Below, piece after piece: positions 34,311-44,021 of a stretch of 64,000 bases of DNA. Position 1 is the first letter of the stretch. Each line of letters starts with the position of its first letter. The notes under the pieces are model-generated. The model was given only the letters and a program-made list of their open reading frames with translations, was not told the origin of the DNA and did no database searches. This stretch comes from JBKEAR01 sp047972425 (lineage in GTDB: Bacteria; Pseudomonadota; Alphaproteobacteria; JBKEAR01), in the NCBI GenBank assembly GCA_047972425.1, contig JBKEAR010000039.1, positions 1 through 64,000 on the forward strand, given 5' to 3'. The translations under genes were made by a program, and so were the position numbers.

Positions 34311-37300
34311 TTATTGGGCAACACCCCCAATAACATCAAAGATATTTCGTAAAACACCCGGAGCCAAAGCTTTTAACGGATTGCTTGTTATTTGCATATT
34401 CTGTTTGGTGCCTCTGATTTTATAATCAGCAGCAAAAATTCCTTTGCCTTGCACGCCTGTAAGTAGTGTTCCTAATACAGGTATTTTACCTGTTGTATTA
34501 GAAAATGAATTAAACGGAACTATAACGCCACTCAGATTTAAAAGCCCATTATCATCTAACCCAACTGTTCCATCAATTGTACCAGCCAATGCATTACCGG
34601 CCACCTCGGCATCATTTATAGAAAGCATTTTATTTTCCATTTTAAACGGAATATTGGCTTTTTCAAAAACCAATCCATTGCCCGATAATGAATTGCTGAG
34701 CTGCGATAGACTCAAAAAACCAAGCAAATGGGTTAATGCGGGGGCATCTTTTACTGTAAAATTGGTAAGTGTTGCCACGCCTTCAAATGGTTGAGATGCT
34801 TTACTATCATCAATAATGCCCGATATTTCTAATATGCCATTATAAATGGATTGGTTAATGCCAAACCCGCGGATAACAGAGCCGCCATCGTTAGAAACAA
34901 CCCGCACATCGCGTAAATTCCCCCTTGGAGTGATTGTTATCTTTATAGGGGCTGAGTTTCCGGCTTTGGCCGTAATTTCGGCCTGAATAGCGGTATTTCC
35001 TTGAAAAACAAGCCAGCCTTTAGCATCGTTAAACTCTGCTGCATTCATATAAATTTTGCTGAGGTTAATATTAACTCTGGTTGGTTTGGAGTTTTTATTA
35101 ATTTTTTTATCCGCCAAATCAGCTGTAAAATTCTCTCTGCGTAAATCGAGTATACCTTTAACATCGGCTGTATTTTGTGATGAACCCGTATAATATTTTG
35201 CGGTTAAATTTGTTTCTTTTTGAGTAAAGCTCTCAACATCAATAGTTTCTAACTTGCCATTATTTATGCTTGTTTTTGCTGTTAAAGTTAAATCTTTTGC
35301 ATTAAGGTAAATTTTAGGAATATCGATATTATTACCATTCAGATGAATTTCTAAGTTAAGTTTTCCGGCTGTTCCGGCAGGTTTTTTAAAAGAGATAGCT
35401 TCAATATTAAAATCGGTATTATTTAGGTTTATAGATACATCAATTTTATTCGGATTACTGCTATTTGCTGTAATAGTCGCTACTAATGACCCTTTTGCAT
35501 AAATAGCTTCTAATGCTTTTTTTGCATCGGGACTATAGGATTTAAGCCATGATATAGGGATATTCGCGGTTGCTTTAAAAGACCATAAAGGTTCTTTTCC
35601 GGCAATATTAATTGATAAATCATCAATATTTACCTGTTGGTCTTGAAATGTGAATGGCCCAGAAAATTGAATTATTTCGCCATTGATTATATATTTTAAA
35701 TTATCGGATGTAATATTTTTACCATCAAAAATATCTTTAATTGAGGCTTTTGAAATAACCCCTTCTCCATTCAAATTTAAATCGGCAATATTGAGGTTAT
35801 TATAATCAACTGTATTATCAAAGTTAAGTTTTAGGCTGAAATTCCCAATAATTTGTCCTGTAATTTGGCTGAGTTTGATATTGGTATTTTTTAGCATATT
35901 TTCGTTAAAATATTGTAGATATTTTAAAATAGAAGATACTGTGTGATTAATGTTGATATTGGTGGTTAACCATGGTGACTTACCCTGTTGAATATCTCCA
36001 ACCATCACTTGCGCATCGTTAATAACCAGATCATCAGTTTTGGCATCAATATTATCAATGATAATATTTTCACCCTGCATTTTAACCGATGCATTTTGCA
36101 CCATGATATCCGGTGTTTTTGCTGTATAATTAAGAATAACATCTTTTAAAGATAAAAAACTGCTAAAGTCGGTTTTCCACATATTATCAGCATCATGGTC
36201 AATGCGCATCGCAAGCAGGCCTTTTGCATAGCCATCTTTAACATTTTGTTTTATCCATTGCCATGCAGGCTCGCCTGCATTTTGCGGCCACATATCCATG
36301 ATATCGGTAATATGAATTTCGGGGAGTTGTGCCGAAAAAGCATTTTTTGTAATTGGCCAGCCTATTTGTGTTTTATATGCGCCCTCGGCTTTATATCGGC
36401 CTGTATCAATGGAAATATTTGTTAAATCTAAATATCTATTTTTGAGATTTAAGTAACCTGATGCTTGCCCTTCTTTAACCCGATAGGCTGCTTTTGCATT
36501 AGGAAAATACATAGGTTTTTCAGGATCAGCTTGAATTTCAATAGCCTTAATACCTAAAATCATGGTTTTAAAATTAAAATCACCATCAATCAGAATTTCT
36601 TTGGCAAATGTCGGATTATTTGGCCAATCGGGAAAAATAAGTTCAACTTCATTTGTCCTTAAATTCCAATGAGAGGTTAGCTGAATATTTTTAAAATCTT
36701 CTATTGAGCCCTCAAATGTAGCAAAAAAAGTAGCCGGCGCACTGCCTGTGGGCCAATATGGTACCAACATTTTGGGTAAAGGACCATATTCACTAAAATC
36801 GACAAAATCAAAATCCTCTATGAGCATGCGCCCATGAAGTGCAAGGGTTTGTTTATTTATACCCGCAAAAATTTGTGCGCCTTTTTTAAGTATCATCTCA
36901 TTATCATGCAGATAGCCTAAGAGTTGAAATTCATCGTCTTTTGCACGCAAGCTAACTGAAATATAAGGAAAAACATAAATTTGTTCACTATCATTATCTT
37001 GAAATTGTATCTGGATATCTTGAACAGAAATACCACCAATGCGCCCTAAAATATTATAAAGCTGGTTATAATTGATATTGGGTGTTGAGATTTCTTGGCG
37101 GTTTCCATTACTACGCCGACTGAAAGCCCGTAAAAAAACTTTACCGTCTTCTTTCACAATGGTTATTGTTAAGTTTTTAATCGATATGTCTTCGAGTATT
37201 GATTGAAAGCTGAGCGCTTTTTTAAAATTGGAGCTTATGGCAACATCACCCAGATAGATAGAGCTATTGGCCTCTTGCCATTTTGCATTATTTAATCGTA

Positions 37301-37517
37301 GCTCTGGCCCCCAAGAATTTTGACCCCAAGCGAGTTCAAAATCGGAATATGTTAATTCATTAGGGATATTAAATTTATTGTCAGCCCAATCCATTGCAAA
37401 ATTTAGGTTAATTGGCTTAATGGCAATCCAAACGAATAAAAGGCTAAAAAGCAATAACAATATAGAAATAAAAATACAAAAACTTTTTAAAAGTTTTATG
37501 AATATAGCTTTTAGCAA
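34311..37517 (-). CDS. AsmA/YhdP-like large envelope protein
   Basis: The 1068-residue protein has one N-terminal membrane helix (about residues 8-32) and then a very long beta-rich region facing the periplasm, as in DUF3971/AsmA-like and YhdP proteins. The end contains the AsmA C-terminal pattern around GTIDGTVGLDDNGLLNLSGVIVP and IPVLGTLLTGVQGKGIFAADY. YhdP-type proteins are bridge-like carriers that move phospholipid between membranes. It begins with TTG; AAGGA sits 7 bases upstream and no ATG follows for about 30 codons. It ends 2 bases from the tyrS stop. Confidence 0.85.
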   Translation of the reverse strand: MLKAIFIKLLKSFCIFISILLLLFSLLFVWIAIKPINLNFAMDWADNKFNIPNELTYSDFELAWGQNSWGPELRLNNAKWQEANSSIYLGDVAISSNFKKALSFQSILEDISIKNLTITIVKEDGKVFLRAFSRRSNGNRQEISTPNINYNQLYNILGRIGGISVQDIQIQFQDNDSEQIYVFPYISVSLRAKDDEFQLLGYLHDNEMILKKGAQIFAGINKQTLALHGRMLIEDFDFVDFSEYGPLPKMLVPYWPTGSAPATFFATFEGSIEDFKNIQLTSHWNLRTNEVELIFPDWPNNPTFAKEILIDGDFNFKTMILGIKAIEIQADPEKPMYFPNAKAAYRVKEGQASGYLNLKNRYLDLTNISIDTGRYKAEGAYKTQIGWPITKNAFSAQLPEIHITDIMDMWPQNAGEPAWQWIKQNVKDGYAKGLLAMRIDHDADNMWKTDFSSFLSLKDVILNYTAKTPDIMVQNASVKMQGENIIIDNIDAKTDDLVINDAQVMVGDIQQGKSPWLTTNININHTVSSILKYLQYFNENMLKNTNIKLSQITGQIIGNFSLKLNFDNTVDYNNLNIADLNLNGEGVISKASIKDIFDGKNITSDNLKYIINGEIIQFSGPFTFQDQQVNIDDLSINIAGKEPLWSFKATANIPISWLKSYSPDAKKALEAIYAKGSLVATITANSSNPNKIDVSINLNNTDFNIEAISFKKPAGTAGKLNLEIHLNGNNIDIPKIYLNAKDLTLTAKTSINNGKLETIDVESFTQKETNLTAKYYTGSSQNTADVKGILDLRRENFTADLADKKINKNSKPTRVNINLSKIYMNAAEFNDAKGWLVFQGNTAIQAEITAKAGNSAPIKITITPRGNLRDVRVVSNDGGSVIRGFGINQSIYNGILEISGIIDDSKASQPFEGVATLTNFTVKDAPALTHLLGFLSLSQLSNSLSGNGLVFEKANIPFKMENKMLSINDAEVAGNALAGTIDGTVGLDDNGLLNLSGVIVPFNSFSNTTGKIPVLGTLLTGVQGKGIFAADYKIRGTKQNMQITSNPLKALAPGVLRNIFDVIGGVAQ

Positions 37518-37597
37518 TTTTTATTCCTTATTTTTTATCACTCTTTCCTGTATAATATACATAGGTAACATCTATGATACTAGGATTTTAAAGAAAA

Positions 37598-40495
37598 ATG
37601 AATAAAATTTATTCGCTCAGAGAAAACTTTATCCCCTCAATAGTTGAAAAGCTAAAGGATCTCCCTTTAAGTGAAGATATTAAAGATGATTTTTGGCAAG
37701 ATAATGACATTATTGATTGTTTAAATTTTATTGAATGCCATAGTAGCTATTTAACGATGTTATGCCAAAGGGAAGTTGCTTTTTTACCGGATATGTTTGC
37801 GCAAGATGCGCAGATTTTTTTTGATAAAATAAAAGAAGCTATTGCATCAGCCCCCGATACGCATAAAGCATTGCGTATAGCAAAACGGCGTGTCGCTTTA
37901 TATTTAGCCATTGCCGATATTTGCGGAAATATGGATGTAATGTCGGTGTGTAAATATTTATCTTTATTTGCCGATATTGCAGTGCAAGCAGCTTTAACTG
38001 CGCTCTGGCCTAATTTTTATCGCCGCGCAAAAATAACCAATGGTTCAAACGATATACCTTTTGGATTTTTTATTTTGGGTTTGGGTAAATTGGGTGGGTG
38101 TGAGCTTAATTATTCATCGGATATTGATTTAATTGCTTTTTATGATCCTTTATCCTTTGAAAGCGAAGCTCCGGATATGTTGCAAGATAATTGTGTACGT
38201 CTTTGCCGGCAGTTAGTCCAAATGCTTGATACCCGCGATGCCGATGGATATGTTTTTCGGGTAGATTTTCGTTTGCGCCCCGACCCAGCATCGACAGCCT
38301 TAACAATGACGGTGAATGCGGCAGAGCAATATTATGAAATGCATGGTCAAAATTGGGAGCGCTCAGCCTTAATAAAAGCGCGTATCATTGCTGGTGATAA
38401 AACAGTTGGTGAAAATTTTTTAAAGCGGCTTACGCCATTTTTATGGCGAAAAAATCTTGATTATGCGGCTATTCGGGAAATTCATGCGATAAAAAAACGA
38501 ATTCATGATCACCGGGGTGGTTATGTTATTAAAAATTTAGAGGGTCATAATGTTAAGCTTGGCCGTGGGGGTATTAGAGAAATTGAATTTTTTGCTCAGG
38601 CTTGGCAACTTATTTGGGGGGGGCGCAATTTAAATTTGCGGATACGCCCAACCTTAAAAGTTTTAAAAACGCTCTATGCACAAGAGTTTATTGAGGCCGA
38701 TACCTATAACGAACTGAAAGAAGCTTATTTATTTTTGCGTCATGTTGAACATAGATTACAAATGCAAATGGATGAGCAAACACAAACGCTACCTTTAGAA
38801 ACAGATAAGTTTGATCAATTTGCTCTTTTTTGCGGATATGAAAATGCAATAGATTTTCGCAAAAATTTAACAAAATATCTTTCGAATGTCGAAAAACAAT
38901 ATGGTAAATTATTTGAAGATAGCCAAAGCAATACCACAGAACAAAAATTTATATTTTCAACATCAGAGATTGATGAAGCGACCTTTAACGAACTTTTAGG
39001 GCTTGGTTATAAAGATCCAAAAATTATTGATATGCAAATTCGCCAATGGCTCAATGGCACTTATCGGGCAACAAGGTCAAAACATGCGCAAACATTAATA
39101 TTAGAAATGATCCCTAATTTATTGTTGGCATTTGCCGAATATGATGACCCGCAAAAATCTTTTATGCGATTTGATCAATTTTTAAAAAATATTAATCGGG
39201 GTGTGCAGCTTTTGGCTATTATCCATGCCAATCCATCAATTTTTGATTTATTGATGCGGATATTAAATGGTGCCCCCATGCTAAGCTTATATTTGGAGGC
39301 TAATCCCCATTTGCTCGATGCATTATTGGAGGGTGAATTATTAAATCCGCCCCCTTCTTTAAATGAGATGAAAAAAGAGCTTAAAGGCAGGCTAAAATCA
39401 TTTTCGTATAACAAGCAGGTTATTTTACAGGATTATTTAGAACTAGCAGCGCGATGGTCGCAAGATCGCCGATTTATTTTAAGTATTCAGGCTCTTTATA
39501 GCGATATGAACCCAAGGTTGATATTTATGGCATATAGTCATATTGCCGAGGTTACTTTGCAATTTATTTTGCCTTATATAACCGAAGATTTTAAGGGTCG
39601 CCATGGGGTTATTAAAGGCGGCGAGCTTACAGTTGCTGCTTTGGGACGATTAGGCAGTATGGAGATGACCCCAACATCGGATTTGGATCTTATTTTCATT
39701 TATAAGGCTGACGATTATTTATCAAGCTCCGATGGCCAACGAAGCCTTATTTGTTCGCAATATTATGGTAAATTAGGCCAACGAATTATTAGTGCGTTAA
39801 CCGCCCCAACAACAGCCGGTATGTTATACGAGGTTGATATGCGCCTTCGGCCATCGGGTAATAAAGGGCCATTAGCTGTAAGTGTGGATAGTTTTATTAA
39901 CTATCAATATAACGAGGCTTGGACATGGGAGCATATGGCATTGTGCCGTGGGCGGATTGTAAGTAAAAAAACTGATTTTTCAGCAAGGATTTCCCAAGAA
40001 ATCCAAATAATTCTGACTCAAAAAAGAGATAAAATCACACTTAAAGAAGATATTAGCGATATGCGTAATCGTTTATATAAAGAAAAGCCACCACAAAATA
40101 TATGGGACGTTAAACATTGCGAAGGTGGAATATTTGATATGGAGTTTATGATCCAATATCAATTATTAAGTAGTGCGCATCAATATCCCGAAATACTCAG
40201 CACAAACCCTTTATCGGCTTTGGATAATTTAAAAAAATCGGATTTATTAGATGATTATTGTTATGAACTACTCAAAGAACATTTAAATTTATGTCAAATT
40301 TTACAGCTGTATCAAAGATTAAGCTATGGAAAGATCGATTTAAGCGAATTATTTAATTTAGAAGAAAAAAATAACGAAAATAGTATTTTAGAAGCCATAT
40401 TGTCTCAAACCAATATGGCATCGGCATCGGCATTAACCGAAAATTATTTGACAAATTGTCAAAAAGTAAGAGAAATTTACAATGAATGGCTTTAA
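37598..40495 (+). CDS. glnE: glutamine synthetase adenylyltransferase/deadenylase
   Basis: The 965-residue protein has two nucleotidyltransferase domains. The N-terminal deadenylylase carries GLGKLGGCELNYSSDIDLI and the C-terminal adenylylase carries ALGRLGSMEMTPTSDLDLIFIY, with a P-II-responsive helical linker between. It adds AMP to, or removes it from, the tyrosine of GlnA under P-II control. Both partners are encoded in this window. A TATAAT lies 47 bases before the ATG without a clear -35. Eight G in a row fall in the conserved IWGGRN. Confidence 0.97.
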   Translation: MNKIYSLRENFIPSIVEKLKDLPLSEDIKDDFWQDNDIIDCLNFIECHSSYLTMLCQREVAFLPDMFAQDAQIFFDKIKEAIASAPDTHKALRIAKRRVALYLAIADICGNMDVMSVCKYLSLFADIAVQAALTALWPNFYRRAKITNGSNDIPFGFFILGLGKLGGCELNYSSDIDLIAFYDPLSFESEAPDMLQDNCVRLCRQLVQMLDTRDADGYVFRVDFRLRPDPASTALTMTVNAAEQYYEMHGQNWERSALIKARIIAGDKTVGENFLKRLTPFLWRKNLDYAAIREIHAIKKRIHDHRGGYVIKNLEGHNVKLGRGGIREIEFFAQAWQLIWGGRNLNLRIRPTLKVLKTLYAQEFIEADTYNELKEAYLFLRHVEHRLQMQMDEQTQTLPLETDKFDQFALFCGYENAIDFRKNLTKYLSNVEKQYGKLFEDSQSNTTEQKFIFSTSEIDEATFNELLGLGYKDPKIIDMQIRQWLNGTYRATRSKHAQTLILEMIPNLLLAFAEYDDPQKSFMRFDQFLKNINRGVQLLAIIHANPSIFDLLMRILNGAPMLSLYLEANPHLLDALLEGELLNPPPSLNEMKKELKGRLKSFSYNKQVILQDYLELAARWSQDRRFILSIQALYSDMNPRLIFMAYSHIAEVTLQFILPYITEDFKGRHGVIKGGELTVAALGRLGSMEMTPTSDLDLIFIYKADDYLSSSDGQRSLICSQYYGKLGQRIISALTAPTTAGMLYEVDMRLRPSGNKGPLAVSVDSFINYQYNEAWTWEHMALCRGRIVSKKTDFSARISQEIQIILTQKRDKITLKEDISDMRNRLYKEKPPQNIWDVKHCEGGIFDMEFMIQYQLLSSAHQYPEILSTNPLSALDNLKKSDLLDDYCYELLKEHLNLCQILQLYQRLSYGKIDLSELFNLEEKNNENSILEAILSQTNMASASALTENYLTNCQKVREIYNEWL

Positions 40496-40507
40496 TAAGG
40501 AGAATAT

Positions 40508-40978
40508 ATGATGTTAACAATTGGCAATAAAGTACCCTCTTTTTCTTTACCGGCAAATGGCGGAAAGCATATAGACGAAAAAGATTTGCTTGGTAAAAAT
40601 ACGATACTTTATTTTTATCCAAAAGATAATACACCCGGTTGTACATCCGAGGCTAAAGATTTTACGGCACTTAAAGATGATTTTGCGAAGCTAAATACAC
40701 AAATCATTGGCGTGAGTGCCGATAATGTTACCTCTCATGAGCGTTTTATTGAAAAACAAGATTTAGATATTCAGCTTATTTCCGATGAATATAAAAAACT
40801 AATAGAAGCTTTTGGGGCTTGGGGTGAAAAAAAGAATTATGGAAAAATCTATTTTGGATTAATTCGCTCGACATTTCTAATAAATACAAAAGGTGAAATT
40901 ATTGCAGAATGGCGCAATGTGCGTGCAAAAGGCCATGCCGAGCGGATATTAAAAGAAGCAACTGCACTTTTATCTTAG
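40508..40978 (+). CDS. bcp: peroxiredoxin, BCP/PrxQ family
   Basis: The 156-residue protein has the peroxidatic cysteine 45 in NTPGCTSEAKDF. The resolving cysteine that many BCP proteins carry five residues later is a lysine here, and no other cysteine is seen, so it is a 1-Cys form that would need an outside thiol. It reduces hydroperoxides. AAGGAG precedes the ATG, 12 bases after glnE, so the two are probably cotranscribed. Confidence 0.93.
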   Translation: MMLTIGNKVPSFSLPANGGKHIDEKDLLGKNTILYFYPKDNTPGCTSEAKDFTALKDDFAKLNTQIIGVSADNVTSHERFIEKQDLDIQLISDEYKKLIEAFGAWGEKKNYGKIYFGLIRSTFLINTKGEIIAEWRNVRAKGHAERILKEATALLS

Positions 40979-40979
40979 C

Positions 40980-41309
40980 TTAAAATGGTTCTTGATTGGC
41001 TAGATATTCGGCAATAGCTTTGATTTCATCTTCTGTAAAAGGCTCAAGGGCGGTTTTCATGGTAACAGCAAGCCCATTTGTCCGCAGGCCGGTTTTGTAA
41101 TCAAGCATTTGTTTATATAGGTAAATATAAGATTGCCCACCAATTTTAGGATAAATGGGTACAATGGGCTCGTTACCAGTTTCTCCATGGCATTCAACAC
41201 AACCACCTTTGCCGTAACTTAAATAAAGTTCTTTACCTTTGGCTTCATCACTGTGAGCAATGCTGAGTGATAGTGTAAAAATAACCGGAATTAGTATCTG
41301 TAATTTCAT
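40980..41309 (-). CDS. class I c-type cytochrome, periplasmic
   Basis: The 109-residue protein has a signal peptide (cleaved around residue 20), one haem motif CVECH at 37-41 and a distal methionine in AVTMKTAL. The size and the IYPKIGGQSYIYL segment match small soluble cytochromes of the c553/c4-half type. It ends a five-gene operon with copper chaperones, which suggests it serves a cytochrome oxidase. The coding region overlaps the preceding gene by 4 bases. Confidence 0.9.
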   Translation of the reverse strand: MKLQILIPVIFTLSLSIAHSDEAKGKELYLSYGKGGCVECHGETGNEPIVPIYPKIGGQSYIYLYKQMLDYKTGLRTNGLAVTMKTALEPFTEDEIKAIAEYLANQEPF

Positions 41310-41815
41310 TGCTTTACCTTATTTTGTTGTGTAAGACAATTGAGCCATTCACTTAATTGTAATGATGTTTGTTTTATAACACCATAATGGGCAAATAATG
41401 TATCGTTATTTTCTTTGACCAATGTTAAAGGCAAACCCTGCGCATGCCACCGAGAAAGTATATTTGTATCGGGTATATACCAAGCGGTTAAATCTTTGAT
41501 TGTATCTAGAAATAATAAATTTTTGCTTTCGGGAATATTCCCCAAATAAATCGTATATACACCATATTGATTACCCATTGATTTTACCTCGGCTAACAAT
41601 GGTAGCTCGGTTAAACATGGGGCGCACCATAAGGCCCAAAAGTTAATTAAGGATACATCATTAAGTTTTTCGGTTACTCGTGTTTCATTTTCATAAATAG
41701 TTAAGTCTTGAATAGATAAATTAGAATCTATTTTTATAAAATTTGCGGGTGTGTTACATATTTCTGCAAAAGATGAAAAACCGAAAAAAAATAATATAAG
41801 CCCCATATATTTCAT
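41306..41815 (-). CDS. TlpA-like periplasmic thioredoxin
   Basis: The 169-residue protein has a signal peptide and a thioredoxin fold with the redox motif WCAPC (cysteines 64 and 67) in INFWALWCAPCLTELPLL. TlpA-type proteins reduce Sco1 and the CuA site of cytochrome oxidase before copper insertion. It overlaps the Sco1 gene by one base (TAATG), consistent with that partnership. A general cytochrome c maturation role (CcmG) is less likely given the neighbours. Confidence 0.88.
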   Translation of the reverse strand: MKYMGLILFFFGFSSFAEICNTPANFIKIDSNLSIQDLTIYENETRVTEKLNDVSLINFWALWCAPCLTELPLLAEVKSMGNQYGVYTIYLGNIPESKNLLFLDTIKDLTAWYIPDTNILSRWHAQGLPLTLVKENNDTLFAHYGVIKQTSLQLSEWLNCLTQQNKVKQ

Positions 41816-42375
41816 TATGGTTTTTCCTCAATATATTCTTTAATGCTTTGCGCAACTTGTGCCGTATCGGAACCATAACCAAAAACGTCAATCAATTCTC
41901 TTTTGGGGGAATATAAATATGTATAGGTTGAATGAAAAACCTCATAACGTGCAGGTAATGGCGGCTCAATAGGTTCGCCATCAAGTGTATATCCATAAGT
42001 CGCGTTTAGCTTTTCAGAAACCGCTTGTGTTTGTTCCCAATCACCAACAAGCCCATAAACTGCGGGTGAGAAATAATGAACATAATCATTCAATTTTTCT
42101 GCTGTATCTCTATTGGGATCAATAGAAATAAATATAGGGGCAATCTTATTGGCTTCTTCTCCTAAACGCCCTATTACATTTGCCATATCTAATAAAGTTG
42201 TCGGGCAGATATCGGGGCAAGATGTATATCCCACAGCGATATACAAATATTTATCCGGCCATGTTTGCTCCGATACATCCCCTAAATTTTTATCGGTCAG
42301 ATTAAATGATAATTTATCATCCGCCAATGCAACAAATCCAAAGATAAGTAAAAAAATCGATAATAGTTTATACAT
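41815..42375 (-). CDS. SCO1/SenC-family copper chaperone
   Basis: The 186-residue protein has a signal peptide, the copper motif CPDIC (cysteines 53 and 57) and the third ligand histidine in EVFHSTYTYLY. It inserts copper into the CuA centre of cytochrome oxidase and may have thiol-reducing activity. It lies between a beta-propeller and a TlpA-like gene in one operon with a PCuAC chaperone, all pointing to oxidase copper loading. Confidence 0.94.
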   Translation of the reverse strand: MYKLLSIFLLIFGFVALADDKLSFNLTDKNLGDVSEQTWPDKYLYIAVGYTSCPDICPTTLLDMANVIGRLGEEANKIAPIFISIDPNRDTAEKLNDYVHYFSPAVYGLVGDWEQTQAVSEKLNATYGYTLDGEPIEPPLPARYEVFHSTYTYLYSPKRELIDVFGYGSDTAQVAQSIKEYIEEKP

Positions 42376-42385
42376 ATTTATTTCC

Positions 42386-43474
42386 TTAATTGCATACAGT
42401 GTTGGTTCGACCCATAATAATTTGCTTAGGTTTGGTTAAGTGGGTTTCGATATCATCTAAAACTTCATGATTACGCAAATTAATCGCTTTAATCTTTGTG
42501 CTTTGGCTTTGTACGGCAAAAAGGCTTTTGCTATCAGTGGTAACAACCATATCTTTAATATACCCTTCTGCTTTTATTGTGGTGTTTTTTCCTTTATCAT
42601 CAATAGGGAAAATATCAATTTGATTATACCCCGAGATTACCCCAACTTTTTCTAGCCAACCGGTACGGATAATATTAGGAGCAGCACCGATATTAACACT
42701 GTATTTTGCAAATGGTTGCCAAGGTTTAATCACATAGGCTTTTCCATTATCAGAAGCGACAAGAATATTTTTACTATCTGCACTCATATAGGGTCGGTTT
42801 AGTTGTCCATCTAAAATAATAGGACTATATTGCTGTTTTTCCACGCGGTTATACATAATAAGCTGATTATCTGAAGATACCAAAGCCAGCAATGAATTGG
42901 CTGAAAGGCTGATATCGGAGACTGGCTGATGATTACCAAGCGCGATATTGCGTGAGAATTTATGATACACGCTCCAAATTAAAGTTTCACCCGTATTTTT
43001 ATCGGTAATAAATAGCTTATAACCATCTGATGAAAAATTAATACTCACATCATTCGCAATATTCTCTAACTCCTCATTAATTTCTTGTGTCATTGGGTCT
43101 ATAATCGTGATTTTATTTTGGCTGAGAACCGCAATTTTTGAGCCATCTGGGTAAAAGATAATTTCTTTGGGTAAATTAGTGAGTTTAATTTCCCACTCAT
43201 TTCCATTCTTTAAATCAATGGCAAAAATAGTTGGGGTTGCACCATCATGATATAAAAGAATATCTTTGATATCGCTCACAATAACTTGTTGAGGAATGTT
43301 TTTTAAATCATAATGTTCAACAAATGTTTTTTCAACCGTATCTATAATTGCTATTTTATTTGATGTTTCATCGGAAACAAAAGCCCAACGGCTTCCATCT
43401 TCATAACCTTCAAGGGCAATGGCATTGAAATGAAGACAAATCCACGCAAAAAGAATAAAAAGCTTTTTAAGCAT
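42386..43474 (-). CDS. secreted YncE-like beta-propeller protein
   Basis: The 362-residue protein has a signal peptide (ending around AIA) and repeated blades with SDETSNKIAIIDT and KAINLRNHEV-type strands, as in YncE/cytochrome-D1-like seven-bladed propellers. The function is unknown. A place between a PCuAC and a Sco1 gene suggests a role in copper handling or oxidase assembly, possibly as a binding surface. I set the start at ATG; a TTG one codon upstream is possible. Confidence 0.8.
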   Translation of the reverse strand: MLKKLFILFAWICLHFNAIALEGYEDGSRWAFVSDETSNKIAIIDTVEKTFVEHYDLKNIPQQVIVSDIKDILLYHDGATPTIFAIDLKNGNEWEIKLTNLPKEIIFYPDGSKIAVLSQNKITIIDPMTQEINEELENIANDVSINFSSDGYKLFITDKNTGETLIWSVYHKFSRNIALGNHQPVSDISLSANSLLALVSSDNQLIMYNRVEKQQYSPIILDGQLNRPYMSADSKNILVASDNGKAYVIKPWQPFAKYSVNIGAAPNIIRTGWLEKVGVISGYNQIDIFPIDDKGKNTTIKAEGYIKDMVVTTDSKSLFAVQSQSTKIKAINLRNHEVLDDIETHLTKPKQIIMGRTNTVCN

Positions 43475-43478
43475 CAAC

Positions 43479-43952
43479 TTAATGCTTCATATCCATATGT
43501 TTCATATCCATATGTTTATCCCCTTTTATATCTTGTAAGCTCATCACAGGTGCATCACAGCTTAATATATTATCATCGGATAATTTGAGCTTTATCTCAT
43601 AACTATCACCAGCCTTAGGGTGCTCTTTTAAATTCATTATCATGATATGTAAACCACTTGGTTGAAGCTTAGTTTCTTCGTTTATATTTAACGGAATTGT
43701 ATCCACCGGATACATTTTCATAACACCATCCGTCATTTCGGTATTATGAAGCTCAATATGATCAGATAACATATCAATTGATGCCGATTTTAGTTCTATT
43801 GCTTCTGTCCCGCCATTGATAATTGTTAAATAAGCCGCTGTCATGTCCGATGCATCAATGGCTTCACGTATTCGGCAATCACTAACCGAAACCTCGGCAA
43901 TGGCAGGTATAGAAATTGATAAACAAGCAATAATTGGTAATAGTTTTTTCAT
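43479..43952 (-). CDS. PCuAC-family periplasmic copper chaperone
   Basis: The 157-residue protein has a signal peptide (cleaved around IAE) and a cupredoxin-like domain with the copper ligands in HNTEM...MKM and GLHIMIM, the H-M-x-H-x-M pattern of DUF461. It ends with HMDMKHMDMKH, an extra methionine/histidine tail that could bind copper. It delivers Cu(I) to cytochrome oxidase, often with Sco1. It is the first gene of the five-gene operon. Confidence 0.93.
   Translation of the reverse strand: MKKLLPIIACLSISIPAIAEVSVSDCRIREAIDASDMTAAYLTIINGGTEAIELKSASIDMLSDHIELHNTEMTDGVMKMYPVDTIPLNINEETKLQPSGLHIMIMNLKEHPKAGDSYEIKLKLSDDNILSCDAPVMSLQDIKGDKHMDMKHMDMKH
43486..43515. repeat. two tandem 15-base repeats in the PCuAC tail
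   Basis: TTCATATCCATATGT occurs twice in direct succession and encodes the doubled HMDMK tail. It could shrink or grow in frame by slippage. Confidence 0.85.
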
Positions 43953-44021
43953 TGTTTTTCCCTATTTATAAAATTATGTAAAAAATATAGCATTTTTGAA
44001 TATATATATGCAACCGATGCC

